Positions 1 through 6,955 of a stretch of DNA of 64,000 bases are shown here, piece by piece (positions within the stretch are counted from its first letter, which is position 1; every line of letters begins with the position of its first letter). The position numbers and the translations under genes are program-made. Origin of the DNA: Streptomyces sp. Je 1-369 (GTDB taxonomy: Bacteria; Actinomycetota; Actinomycetes; Streptomycetales; Streptomycetaceae). The notes below the pieces were generated by a model, which saw only the letters and a list, made by a program, of their open reading frames with translations, was not told the DNA's origin and searched no databases. The stretch spans positions 3,687,254 through 3,751,253 of the forward strand of contig NZ_CP101750.1 in NCBI RefSeq assembly GCF_026810505.1. The letters run 5' to 3'.

Positions 1-2437
1 CGATCGACGTGATCCGCGCCTGCGGCCAGGTCTCCCGGATCATCCGCGCGCAGTACGCGCCGGGCAGCTCGCAGGACTCCAGCTCGGTGTGGAGCTCGAG
101 CACCTGCTGCGGCGGCACGTTCATGCCGCGCAGCTCGTGCAGGATCTGCCACTCCGGGTGCGGCGTACCGGGCGCGGACCGCCGGATGAGCTGCTGCTCG
201 GACCCGTCGGCGGCACGGTAACGCAGCACGGCCTGGTAGCCGGGGCCGACGGTGGGCTGGCCGGTGGGGGGGTGGGGGTAGCCGTAGGGCTGGGGGGCGG
301 CGGGCATGCCGGGGGCGCCGGGGCCTCCGGGGTTGGCGGGCATGCCGGGGCCTCCAGGGCCGCCTGGCATTCCGGGGGCGTGCTGGCCCGGGGCGGGGGG
401 TGGGGGCATGCCGGGGGCGCCGGGGCCGCCGACCGCGGGTCCGGCCAGCATCGTCGCTGCGTGGTGGACGCCGCCGCCGGGGGGCGGGGTACCGGGGGCG
501 CCAGGAGCGCCCGGGGCGCCGGGCGGACCGGGGGGCTGCGGAGCACCAGGCGCACCAGGGGCGCCGGGAGGGCCGGGAGGCTGCGGGGCACCCGGGGCGC
601 CGGGCGGCTTCAGGCCGCCGCCCATGCTCGGGTCGGCCAGCATCGTCGCGGCGTGGTGCACACCACCGGGAGGCGTACCCGGAGCGCCGGGCGGACCGGG
701 AGGCTGCGGAGCCCCGGGCGCACCGGGCGCACCGGGCGGGCCGGGCGGCTGGGGCGCGCCCGGGGGCGTACCCGGAGCGCCAGGAGCCCCTGGCGCACCC
801 GGCGGCTTCAGGCCGCCGCCCATGCTCGGGTCGGCCAGCATCGTCGCCGCGTGGTGCACACCACCGGGAGGCGTACCCGGAGCGGCGGGTGCCGCGGGCG
901 CGGCGGGCGGCTTCGGGCCGTCCGGGCCCAGCGAGGAGACGAGCTGTGTCGGTACGTAGCCTCCGGCAGGCGTACCGGGAGCGCCGGGCCCGGAGGGCGG
1001 CGGCGTGCTCGCGCTCGCCTTGCTCGTGGCGGCGGCCGCGATGTCCCCGGCCCCGGGCACGGCGGGCGGCTGCGGATACCCGTACGCGGAGGAGTCAGGG
1101 GCACCGGGCGGAGGCGTCGGCGAACCGGCGGGGGGCTGCGGCGCGTTCGGCGACTGCGCGGCGGGAGCGCCGGACGGCGGAGGGAGAGGCGCCGACGAAC
1201 CGGCAGGCGGGTACGGCGCGTTCGGCGACTGCCCTGCGGGCGCGCCCGACGGCGGAGGCAGCGGCGCGGGTGAACCGACCGGCGGCTGCGGCGCGTTCGG
1301 CGACTGCGCCGTGGGGCCACCCGGGGCGCCGGACGGCGGGGGCAGGGGCGTCGAAGGACCGGCCGGCGGCGGCCCGGCGGGCGCACCCGGAGCGGGGCTG
1401 CTCGGCGTCGGGCTGCCCGGCGTCGGGTTGCTCAGCGCGGGCGCGATCGCCGTCGCCGGCAACTGGCTGCCCCCGTGCATCAGCGCCGTCTTGGCGTCGG
1501 GCGTGGCGGCCGGAGGCGGCGTCTCGTCCTCGTCCAGGCCGGTCAGCTGCGGCGCGAACACCGTTGCGGGCAGCGGCACCGAATGGTCCTCGCCCGCATC
1601 GGCGTTGGTGTCCGTACCGGCCCACGGGGTCGCGTCCGCGGGCACGCCCGCCGACGTCGCGGGCAGGTCGTCGTCGAACTCGGCCACGGGCTCGGGCAGG
1701 GGCTCCGACACGGCGTCCTCCGCCGACCCCCCGGCCACAGGCCACGGCGTACCGCCCCCGGGCGCGGCGGGCGCGGCCGGAGCCTCAGGCCCGGCAGGCG
1801 CAAAGGGCGCAGCCGGACCTTCAGGAGCCGCAGGCGAAGCAGGCGCAGCAGGCGCAGTCTCGGACGCGGCGGGAGCAAAGGGCTCAGCGGGCGCACCCGG
1901 AGCCTCGGACGCGGCAGGCGCACCCGGCACACCCGGGACCTCGGGCGCGGCAGGCCCACCCGGAGCACCCGGAGCCTCGGGTGCACCCGGCGCCACCGAA
2001 GCACCCGGCGCCCCCGAAGGCTCGCCCCGCGAACCCCGCGCCTCCGACCGCCGGTCCGGAATACCCAGCTTGTCCGCCGCCTCCTGGAGCCACTCCGGAG
2101 GCGTCAGCAGGAACGACGTCTGGTTGAGGTCGACCCGCTCGGGCGGGGCAGGCACCGCGTCCTCCGGCGCCATGTCCGTCAGCCCGTACTCCTCCTCGTA
2201 CCGGCGGATCACCTCACCCACCGCGAGGCTCGGCCAGAGCGTCGCCTCGCCGCTGTCCCGTGCGATGACGAGCCGCTGTGCGCCGCCGTCGGAGACGGGA
2301 CCGTTCTCCCGGTCCTCGGCCCACACCACGAACCCGAGGTCGAACTCCCGGACCCGCACCTCACGGTGCTGGTAGCCGGGCACGTCGCCGTTGATCCATT
2401 CCTCGGCGCGCTCCTGCGCCTGTGCGAAGGTCACCAT
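1..2437 (-). CDS. Proline-rich deaminase-like protein of a SUKH toxin/immunity locus (partial, C-terminus outside window)
   Basis: 812 codons are visible, from an ATG whose protein begins MVTFAQAQERAEEW; the C-terminus lies beyond the left edge. Residues 1 to about 110 form a compact domain with a YrhB/Imm35-like look (tentative). Residues about 130-740 are a disordered Pro/Gly/Ala linker with three in-frame collagen-like repeats of 64-66 codons, each carrying HHAATMLA. A folded domain then starts, with H760-P-E762-W and C789-x6-C796, a layout like the HxE...CxxC zinc motif of bacterial nucleic-acid deaminases. Similar Streptomyces proteins are, from memory, annotated as nucleic acid/nucleotide deaminase or SUKH-4 proteins. 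It lies 7 nt after the WHH/SUKH gene, so they form one operon. Substrate and whether it is toxin or antitoxin are unknown. Confidence 0.75.
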   Translation of the reverse strand, partial: MVTFAQAQERAEEWINGDVPGYQHREVRVREFDLGFVVWAEDRENGPVSDGGAQRLVIARDSGEATLWPSLAVGEVIRRYEEEYGLTDMAPEDAVPAPPERVDLNQTSFLLTPPEWLQEAADKLGIPDRRSEARGSRGEPSGAPGASVAPGAPEAPGAPGGPAAPEVPGVPGAPAASEAPGAPAEPFAPAASETAPAAPASPAAPEGPAAPFAPAGPEAPAAPAAPGGGTPWPVAGGSAEDAVSEPLPEPVAEFDDDLPATSAGVPADATPWAGTDTNADAGEDHSVPLPATVFAPQLTGLDEDETPPPAATPDAKTALMHGGSQLPATAIAPALSNPTPGSPTPSSPAPGAPAGPPPAGPSTPLPPPSGAPGGPTAQSPNAPQPPVGSPAPLPPPSGAPAGQSPNAPYPPAGSSAPLPPPSGAPAAQSPNAPQPPAGSPTPPPGAPDSSAYGYPQPPAVPGAGDIAAAATSKASASTPPPSGPGAPGTPAGGYVPTQLVSSLGPDGPKPPAAPAAPAAPGTPPGGVHHAATMLADPSMGGGLKPPGAPGAPGAPGTPPGAPQPPGPPGAPGAPGAPQPPGPPGAPGTPPGGVHHAATMLADPSMGGGLKPPGAPGAPQPPGPPGAPGAPGAPQPPGPPGAPGAPGAPGTPPPGGGVHHAATMLAGPAVGGPGAPGMPPPPAPGQHAPGMPGGPGGPGMPANPGGPGAPGMPAAPQPYGYPHPPTGQPTVGPGYQAVLRYRAADGSEQQLIRRSAPGTPHPEWQILHELRGMNVPPQQVLELHTELESCELPGAYCARMIRETWPQARITSI
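424..884 (-). repeat. In-frame Pro/Gly repeat units inside the deaminase-like gene
   Basis: The block encoding HHAATMLA(D/G)P plus GAPGAP-type sequence occurs three times. The shared core GGCCAGCATCGTCG sits near 443, 635 and 833, so spacings are 192 and 198 bp (64 and 66 codons). The two right-hand copies (about 602-683 and 800-881) are nearly identical. The exact codon multiples show selection to keep frame during repeat expansion. Confidence 0.85.
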
Positions 2438-2444
2438 CGTTACG

Positions 2445-3440
2445 TCACTCCCCACCCGAGGACACGGAGACGGCGTGCGCGAAGCCGCCGTCCACCATCA
2501 GGTTCGCCACGGTCTCCAGCTCCGGCGGGTTGCCCGCGAGCCGGGACAGGAACACGTCGAAGTCGTCGCCGCACGGCAGCAGCAGCTGCCGCACCCGCTC
2601 GGCGGGGGGCCACCCGGCCGCCTCCGAGACGTCGCGCGCGTCGTCGTACGCGCAGAACCACACCGAACCGATCCGGTCGCCCTTCACCTTCACGGCGAGC
2701 AGACCGCCCTGCACGAAAGCGACACCCAGGTAGTCCTTGGTGAGGTGGTCGCGCAGGCACTTGTTCACGTACACCAGGTCGTTGACGGCGGCCTCGTCCC
2801 GCACCGTGAAGAACGGCTGGTCCACGAGGAGCCCCAGCTCGGCGTCGAGCGCGGCGCCGACCGGCGCGCAGCCGCCCGCGGCCTTCAGGAACGAGCGGTA
2901 GGCGCCGGGCAGCCGGTAGCCGAGGTCCTCCTCGACGCTCTGCACCTGCTGTTCCGTCACCGCGACCGCGGCCTTCGGCAGACCGAAGTGGGCGGGACGC
3001 GTCTCCTGGAGCGGACGCGTGCCCCTCTTGTTCTGGTCCACGGTCGTCGTCGCTATGCCGCCGTGGTGCCGCAGCAGCGCCTTCACCTCGACGGGGACCA
3101 GTTCCAGGCGGCGGCTGTTCGGCACGTGGTGCCAGGTCCAGCCGTGCGGGGTCGCCACCGCGGGAATCGTGTCCCACAGGTCGTGGTCGGCCGCCGCCAT
3201 CGCCGCGTTGGCCGAAACGTAGTCCGTCAGGCGCAGTTCGTCGACGCCGAAGCCCTCCGGGGGCTCGGCGATCTCGGCGGCCGCGCGAGCGTACGCCGAG
3301 AAGTCCGGATGACCGTGCTCGTCCATCCGCACGCCTCTGGGATGGCGGGCGGCACGGACCGGGTCCGGGAAGTGCACGACCTGCCCGGCGTAGGCCGCGT
3401 TCGGCGGCGCTGACTGCTGCCCCAGCCGACCTGTCGTCAT
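2445..3440 (-). CDS. WHH-type HNH nuclease domain fused to a SUKH (SMI1/KNR4) immunity domain
   Basis: 331 aa from the ATG at 3440 (MTTGRLGQQS); an in-frame ATG at 3605 would add 55 repetitive residues. Residues about 42-128 match the WHH nuclease pattern: GHPDFSAYA, then TPHGWTWHHV (W103 H104 H105), then LELVP and RHHGG (125-128). The usual His of the LVPxxLH element is Lys120, so activity is uncertain. Residues about 160-330 are a SUKH domain (EEDLGYRLPGAYRSFLKAAG). SUKH proteins bind and neutralise nuclease and deaminase toxins. A toxin-like nuclease fused to its immunity fold suggests a self-restrained effector or an inactive decoy. It is the first gene of a minus-strand pair with the deaminase-like gene. 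Confidence 0.8.
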   Translation of the reverse strand: MTTGRLGQQSAPPNAAYAGQVVHFPDPVRAARHPRGVRMDEHGHPDFSAYARAAAEIAEPPEGFGVDELRLTDYVSANAAMAAADHDLWDTIPAVATPHGWTWHHVPNSRRLELVPVEVKALLRHHGGIATTTVDQNKRGTRPLQETRPAHFGLPKAAVAVTEQQVQSVEEDLGYRLPGAYRSFLKAAGGCAPVGAALDAELGLLVDQPFFTVRDEAAVNDLVYVNKCLRDHLTKDYLGVAFVQGGLLAVKVKGDRIGSVWFCAYDDARDVSEAAGWPPAERVRQLLLPCGDDFDVFLSRLAGNPPELETVANLMVDGGFAHAVSVSSGGE

Positions 3441-3796
3441 GGCGGTTGCCCCCTGCGGCACTGTGGAAGGTTCTGGTTCTGTTTCTATTTCCGCGGTTTC
3501 TGGTCCCGCTTCCGCGGTTTCCGGTCCCGCTCTCGCGGTTTCCGGTCCCGCTTCTGCGCTTTCCGGTCCCGCGATGTCGACACAGCCTATGCGCAAGGGC
3601 GGCACCGGTCACCGGGCCTCCGGTTCCATGACCACCAGCCACCGGACGGTCACCGTGTGACGAATCCCGGCGGAAAGCCAGGCGTGTCGCAGTGCCCCAG
3701 CTTCCGCACCACCCGCCCCATTTGGCAGGCTGTCCCCGCGACGCGGGGGCGTTGTACACGCGGTGACGGCCGCGAGCAGGGGGAGGGAAGAGCACG
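3441..3796. promoter_or_regulatory. 356-bp divergent intergenic region of the SUKH/deaminase island
   Basis: The spacer separates the minus-strand WHH/SUKH operon from the plus-strand YwqJ/SUKH-3 pair and must hold both promoters. It contains the 21-bp tandem repeats (3489-3572). A Shine-Dalgarno-like GGGAGGGAAG lies just before the ATG at 3797. No other gene is evident. Confidence 0.6.
3489..3572. repeat. Four tandem 21-bp repeats
   Basis: Units at 3489-3509, 3510-3530, 3531-3551 and 3552-3572 follow TTCCGCGGTTTCCGGTCCC+GC with one to three changes each. Read on the minus strand in the WHH/SUKH frame they encode the heptapeptide GPETAEA, so they are either a promoter-region repeat or an N-terminal extension starting from the ATG at 3605. 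Confidence 0.9.
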
Positions 3797-4492
3797 ATGC
3801 AGACGGCACAGAGCAGCATGTCCGGCCAGACACTGGCCACGACGGCGGGCGCCACGACCGCCGACGGCACGGCCCCGGGCACCATCCCGACGGCCGCACA
3901 GGCGGCACAGGCCGCACACGCGGCACAGGCGGCGAAGACCGAACAGGCCGCGAAGACCGCACAAGTCGCACAGTCCGTGCAGTCCGTGCAGACCGCGCAC
4001 GCCGCGCAGGCCGCCGGTGACCCACGCGTCGGCTGGAGTGCGACCGCCGCCCACGCGCCCATCCTGCGTCAGCGCCGCGACGGCATCCTGCCCACGGTCG
4101 CCGCCGCCCTCTCCGTACGCGGCCAGACCACGCTCACCTGCACCGCGGGCCGCGGCGAGGAACCCCCCGCCCTGCACCCGCTCGTCCAGGACTTCCTCGA
4201 CGCCCTCACCAGCGGGCAGCGCGAGCGCTTCACCGGGCGCTGTGCCGAGGCCATCCTCGTCTCCCGCCACCTCACGGCGGCCGACGCGAGCCGCTCCAAG
4301 CGTGCCTCGCGCAAACCCATGACCAACGGCGAGGCCCGCAAGGCGCTCAAACACGCCAAACTGACCACTCGCCGCATCCGTGAGGACGGCGACCCCCTGC
4401 ACGGGCACTTCGCCCAGCCCTGCCGTTCCTGTACCGCGCTCACCGCCCACTTCGGTGTCCGCGTCGTCGACCCCACAGCCACGGAAGCCTGA
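3797..4492 (+). CDS. YwqJ-type nucleic-acid/nucleotide deaminase
   Basis: 231 aa with a good ribosome site (GGGAGGGAAG) 6 nt upstream. Residues about 30-75 are an Ala/Gln-rich low-complexity stretch with AAQAAHAAQAAK-type repeats, probably helical or disordered. The C-terminal domain has the deaminase zinc signature: C149-A-E151 in RCAEAILVSRHL, and P208-C209-R-S-C212. By family knowledge E151 shuttles protons and the three Cys bind zinc. YwqJ-family deaminases are toxin domains of polymorphic secretion systems, usually paired with SUKH immunity proteins, and a SUKH-3 gene follows 50 nt downstream. No signal peptide or export domain is visible, so it may act inside the producer. Confidence 0.85.
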   Translation: MQTAQSSMSGQTLATTAGATTADGTAPGTIPTAAQAAQAAHAAQAAKTEQAAKTAQVAQSVQSVQTAHAAQAAGDPRVGWSATAAHAPILRQRRDGILPTVAAALSVRGQTTLTCTAGRGEEPPALHPLVQDFLDALTSGQRERFTGRCAEAILVSRHLTAADASRSKRASRKPMTNGEARKALKHAKLTTRRIREDGDPLHGHFAQPCRSCTALTAHFGVRVVDPTATEA

Positions 4493-4542
4493 TCCGCCGC
4501 CCGGCCGACCGCCACCACCACCCGAACGAGGGTTACCACCCC

Positions 4543-5073
4543 ATGCACCCCGACCACCCCGCCACCGCCGCCGCACCCGGCACCGGCGGCAGCACCCGTT
4601 TCCCCGTCCCCGTCGACGCCGCCCTGCGCGCCGCGGGCTGGCGTCCGGGCCACTGGGACATAAAGCAGGCCGAGATCTGGGCCGACGCCCTGCGCCGCCA
4701 CACCTCACCGGCAGGACACCGGCACACCGTCTTCCCCGCGGCCGTCGAGGCGTGGGCCGAGTTCGGCGGCCTGCACATCACCCCGCAGGGGCCCGGCCGG
4801 CAGATAGCGCCCGCCACGGTGCACCTCGACCCCATGTACGGCCTCCACCTCGCCCGCACCCTCGGCGATCTGGGCCGCGCGCTCGGCACCGAGGTCTGCC
4901 CCATCGGCGAGGAGCCGGACACGCAGGCTCTGCTCGCCATCGACACCGAGGGCCGCGTCTACAGCCTCGACCACAGCGGCGACTGGTTCCTCGGCGCCCA
5001 CATCGACCAGGCTCTGGCCACGCTCGTCACCGGCGCCCAGCCCACCCGCCTGTCGGCGAGCTCCGGCATATAG
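4543..5073 (+). CDS. SUKH-3 family immunity protein
   Basis: 176 aa. After about 20 flexible residues the protein is a single SUKH-3 domain: FPVPVDAALRAAGWRPGHWD near the start, WAEFGGLHITPQGPGRQIAP in the middle, and SLDHSGDWFLGAHIDQAL near the end. SUKH-3 proteins are small cytosolic binders that neutralise nucleic-acid-targeting toxins. It lies 50 nt after the YwqJ deaminase on the same strand and is the likely antidote. Length and motif order look complete. It converges on the sensor kinase gene. Confidence 0.88.
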   Translation: MHPDHPATAAAPGTGGSTRFPVPVDAALRAAGWRPGHWDIKQAEIWADALRRHTSPAGHRHTVFPAAVEAWAEFGGLHITPQGPGRQIAPATVHLDPMYGLHLARTLGDLGRALGTEVCPIGEEPDTQALLAIDTEGRVYSLDHSGDWFLGAHIDQALATLVTGAQPTRLSASSGI

Positions 5074-5091
5074 GACTACGCGGCCGACCCT

Positions 5092-5135
5092 CCATACGGC
5101 CGCCATGCGACCGCCATACGACCGCTATACGGCCG
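5092..5135. repeat. Four tandem 11-bp repeats at a convergent gene junction
   Basis: Units CCATACGGCCG (5092), CCATGCGACCG (5103), CCATACGACCG (5114) and CTATACGGCCG (5125) lie between the SUKH-3 gene and the kinase stop codon, which falls in the last unit. The 11-bp period is close to one helical turn. Function unknown. Confidence 0.85.
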
Positions 5136-6438
5136 CCGGAAGCACCGCCGACACCCGGAACCCGCCCCCGTCCGTCGGACCCGAGACGAACACCCCGCCC
5201 AGGCCCATCACACGCTCCCGCATGCCGACGAGGCCGTTGCCGCCGCTCGGCAGCCGGGCGTCGGACGAGGCGTCGGCCTCCGGCGGGGGTTCGTTCTCCA
5301 CCTGCATCGCGATCTCCGCGCTGCGGTACGCGAGCCGCACGTGGGTCTTCGCGCCCGCCGCGTGTTTGTGGACGTTGGTCAGCGCCTCCTGCACCACCCG
5401 GTACGCCGTCTGCTCCACCTCGGCGGAGCAGTCCCGCGCCTCGCCCTCCACCGACAGGGCCACCGCCATGCCCGCGGTCCGCGACTGGCCCACCAGCTCT
5501 TCGAGCTCCGCGAGGCAGGGGCCGTCCTCGTCCACCGCGCGGGACGCCGCCGCGGCGGCCGCGAAGGCCACGGCGGCCAGCGGCGGCTCGGCGGGTTTCT
5601 CCGCCCTCGCCTTCGTACCGTCGCCCGTGCGCAGCACCCCCAGCATCTCGCGGAGCTCGGTCAGCGCCTGACGGCCCATGTCGCCGACGAGCGCGGCGTT
5701 CTTGACGGCCTTCTCGGGGTCCTTGCGCGCCACCGCCTGGAGGGCCGCCGCGTGCACCACCATCAGGCTCACCCGGTGCGCCACCACGTCGTGCATCTCG
5801 CGGGCGATCCGCGTCCGCTCCTCGTTCCGCGCCCACTCGGCGCGCTCCTCGGCGCGCTCCGCGAGGAGTTGGAGCTCGCGCTCCAGGCTGTCCGCGCGCT
5901 CCCGCATGCCCTCGACGAGGCGGCGGCGCGCTCCCACGTACAGCCCGAGGAGGACCGGGGGCGCGGTCACGCCGATCGCGGCGGTCACGGCGAAGAAGGG
6001 GATGAACTCGCTGCCGATCGAGGGGCTGCCCTCGGTCATGTCCTGGTTGGCCCGCACCAGCGCGACGACGAGGGTGCCCGCCATCGACATGCCGGCCAGG
6101 GCGCCGATGATGCGGCGCGGCAGCTCCGACGCGGCCAGCGTGTACAGGCCGACGACGGTCAGCAGGACGCCCATCTGGGCGGGCGTGATGGCGATCGATA
6201 TCAGGACGACCGCGATGGGCCAGCGCCGTCGGATCAGCAGCGCGGCCCCCGCCAGTACGCCGAAGCCGACCCCCACCGGAACGGGCAGCCCGGCGTCCCG
6301 CGCGAAGGCCACTCCCTCCGCCCCGCACTCGGCCGCGGACAGCAGGGCGAGCCCCACGTCCAGCGCGGCACCGCGCCACCGCTCCCACCACCATGGCCCG
6401 GTCATGGCCGTGGTGCGGTCGTCCCCCGTCGTGGTCAT
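5125..6438 (-). CDS. NarL-class sensor histidine kinase, orphan
   Basis: 437 aa from the ATG at 6438 (MTTTGDDRTTAMTG). The N-terminal half has about five to six hydrophobic segments with short loops and a QDMTEGSPSIGSEF extracytoplasmic loop. A HisKA_3 dimerisation helix follows, with phospho-acceptor His216 in RIAREMHDVVAHRVSL, then a HATPase domain ending NGLVGMRERVMGLGG. Kinases of this class phosphorylate LuxR/NarL-type response regulators, but no regulator gene is adjacent. Two orphan LuxR-type regulators occur later in the window (17.9-18.7 and 25.3-26.0 kb); pairing with either is speculation. The signal is unknown. Confidence 0.85.
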   Translation of the reverse strand: MTTTGDDRTTAMTGPWWWERWRGAALDVGLALLSAAECGAEGVAFARDAGLPVPVGVGFGVLAGAALLIRRRWPIAVVLISIAITPAQMGVLLTVVGLYTLAASELPRRIIGALAGMSMAGTLVVALVRANQDMTEGSPSIGSEFIPFFAVTAAIGVTAPPVLLGLYVGARRRLVEGMRERADSLERELQLLAERAEERAEWARNEERTRIAREMHDVVAHRVSLMVVHAAALQAVARKDPEKAVKNAALVGDMGRQALTELREMLGVLRTGDGTKARAEKPAEPPLAAVAFAAAAAASRAVDEDGPCLAELEELVGQSRTAGMAVALSVEGEARDCSAEVEQTAYRVVQEALTNVHKHAAGAKTHVRLAYRSAEIAMQVENEPPPEADASSDARLPSGGNGLVGMRERVMGLGGVFVSGPTDGGGFRVSAVLPAAV

Positions 6439-6739
6439 GTCTTCCAGCGTACGGGCGTTCCGCCCCGGTTTTCCGGTGAGTTTCCGGCGCGGTGATCCAG
6501 CACACGCCCTGTTCGACCGGAAGCGAAACCTTCCGATATCCCTCGAACTGCTGAACCCCTCATGATTTCGGACCGGACGTCCACATTCCGCGACCACGTG
6601 CCGACCGGATGCCGACCGGATGCCGACCGGACGACGCCCGGATGGCGATCTCCACCGTCGCGTGGAAGGGGGTCGGTACGGCATAGTGTTGCGTGCCGAC
6701 TCGGCAACCTGACGGAATGTCCGGTTCGGTCGAGTTTGA
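6439..6739. other. Intergenic region between sensor kinase and tRNA-Gln
   Basis: About 300 bp without a credible gene. It carries three tandem 11-bp units (CCGACCGGATG at 6601 and 6612, CCGACCGGACG at 6623) and must hold the kinase promoter (minus) and the tRNA promoter (plus). I could not fix either promoter with confidence. Confidence 0.55.
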
Positions 6740-6812
6740 TCCCCCATGGTGTAATCAGGCAGCACTGCGGTTTTTGGTACCGTCTGTTCAGGTTCGAATC
6801 CTGATGGGGGAG
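6740..6812 (+). tRNA. tRNA-Gln (anticodon UUG)
   Basis: A complete cloverleaf can be drawn. The acceptor stem is TCCCCCA/TGGGGGA with discriminator G; the D-arm follows; the anticodon stem is GCGGT/ACCGT with loop TTTTGGT and anticodon TTG at 6774-6776; the T-arm is TCAGG-TTCGAAT-CCTGA. The 3' CCA is not encoded. It decodes CAA (and by wobble CAG), CAA being a rare codon in this GC-rich genome. It stands alone 143 nt before glmU. Confidence 0.95.
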
Positions 6813-6955
6813 CTGCACTCTTTCTCCGGGTCCTCAGAGCCTGACCGCCGAGGCCGGGACCACCCGCCCTCATTTCCACCGCACAACGCCCCGGTATCCT
6901 GCGGATGTCCTCCCACAGAGGAACCCAACCCATCCGAAGCCGAAGGGCATCCCCC

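Noticed and set aside
443..884. CRISPR-like array in the first gene
   Set aside because: Repeats are protein-coding, in frame, of 64-66 codons, and lack unique spacers; no cas gene is present in the window.
306..959. Plus-strand collagen-like open frame (GAPGAPGG repeats)
   Set aside because: The Pro/Gly repeat is readable on both strands, but only the minus strand gives a continuous 812-codon protein with folded domains at both ends and an operon partner.
3446..3660. Short plus-strand open frames in the island spacer
   Set aside because: They are the 21-bp repeats read in other frames (VSGPA and FPVPL repeats) with no ribosome site or homology.
3441..5135. Prophage or integrative-element boundary around the SUKH island
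   Set aside because: I found no integrase, no tRNA-internal att site and no duplicated tRNA end; the tRNA-Gln at 6740 has no repeat of its 3' end that I can see in the window.
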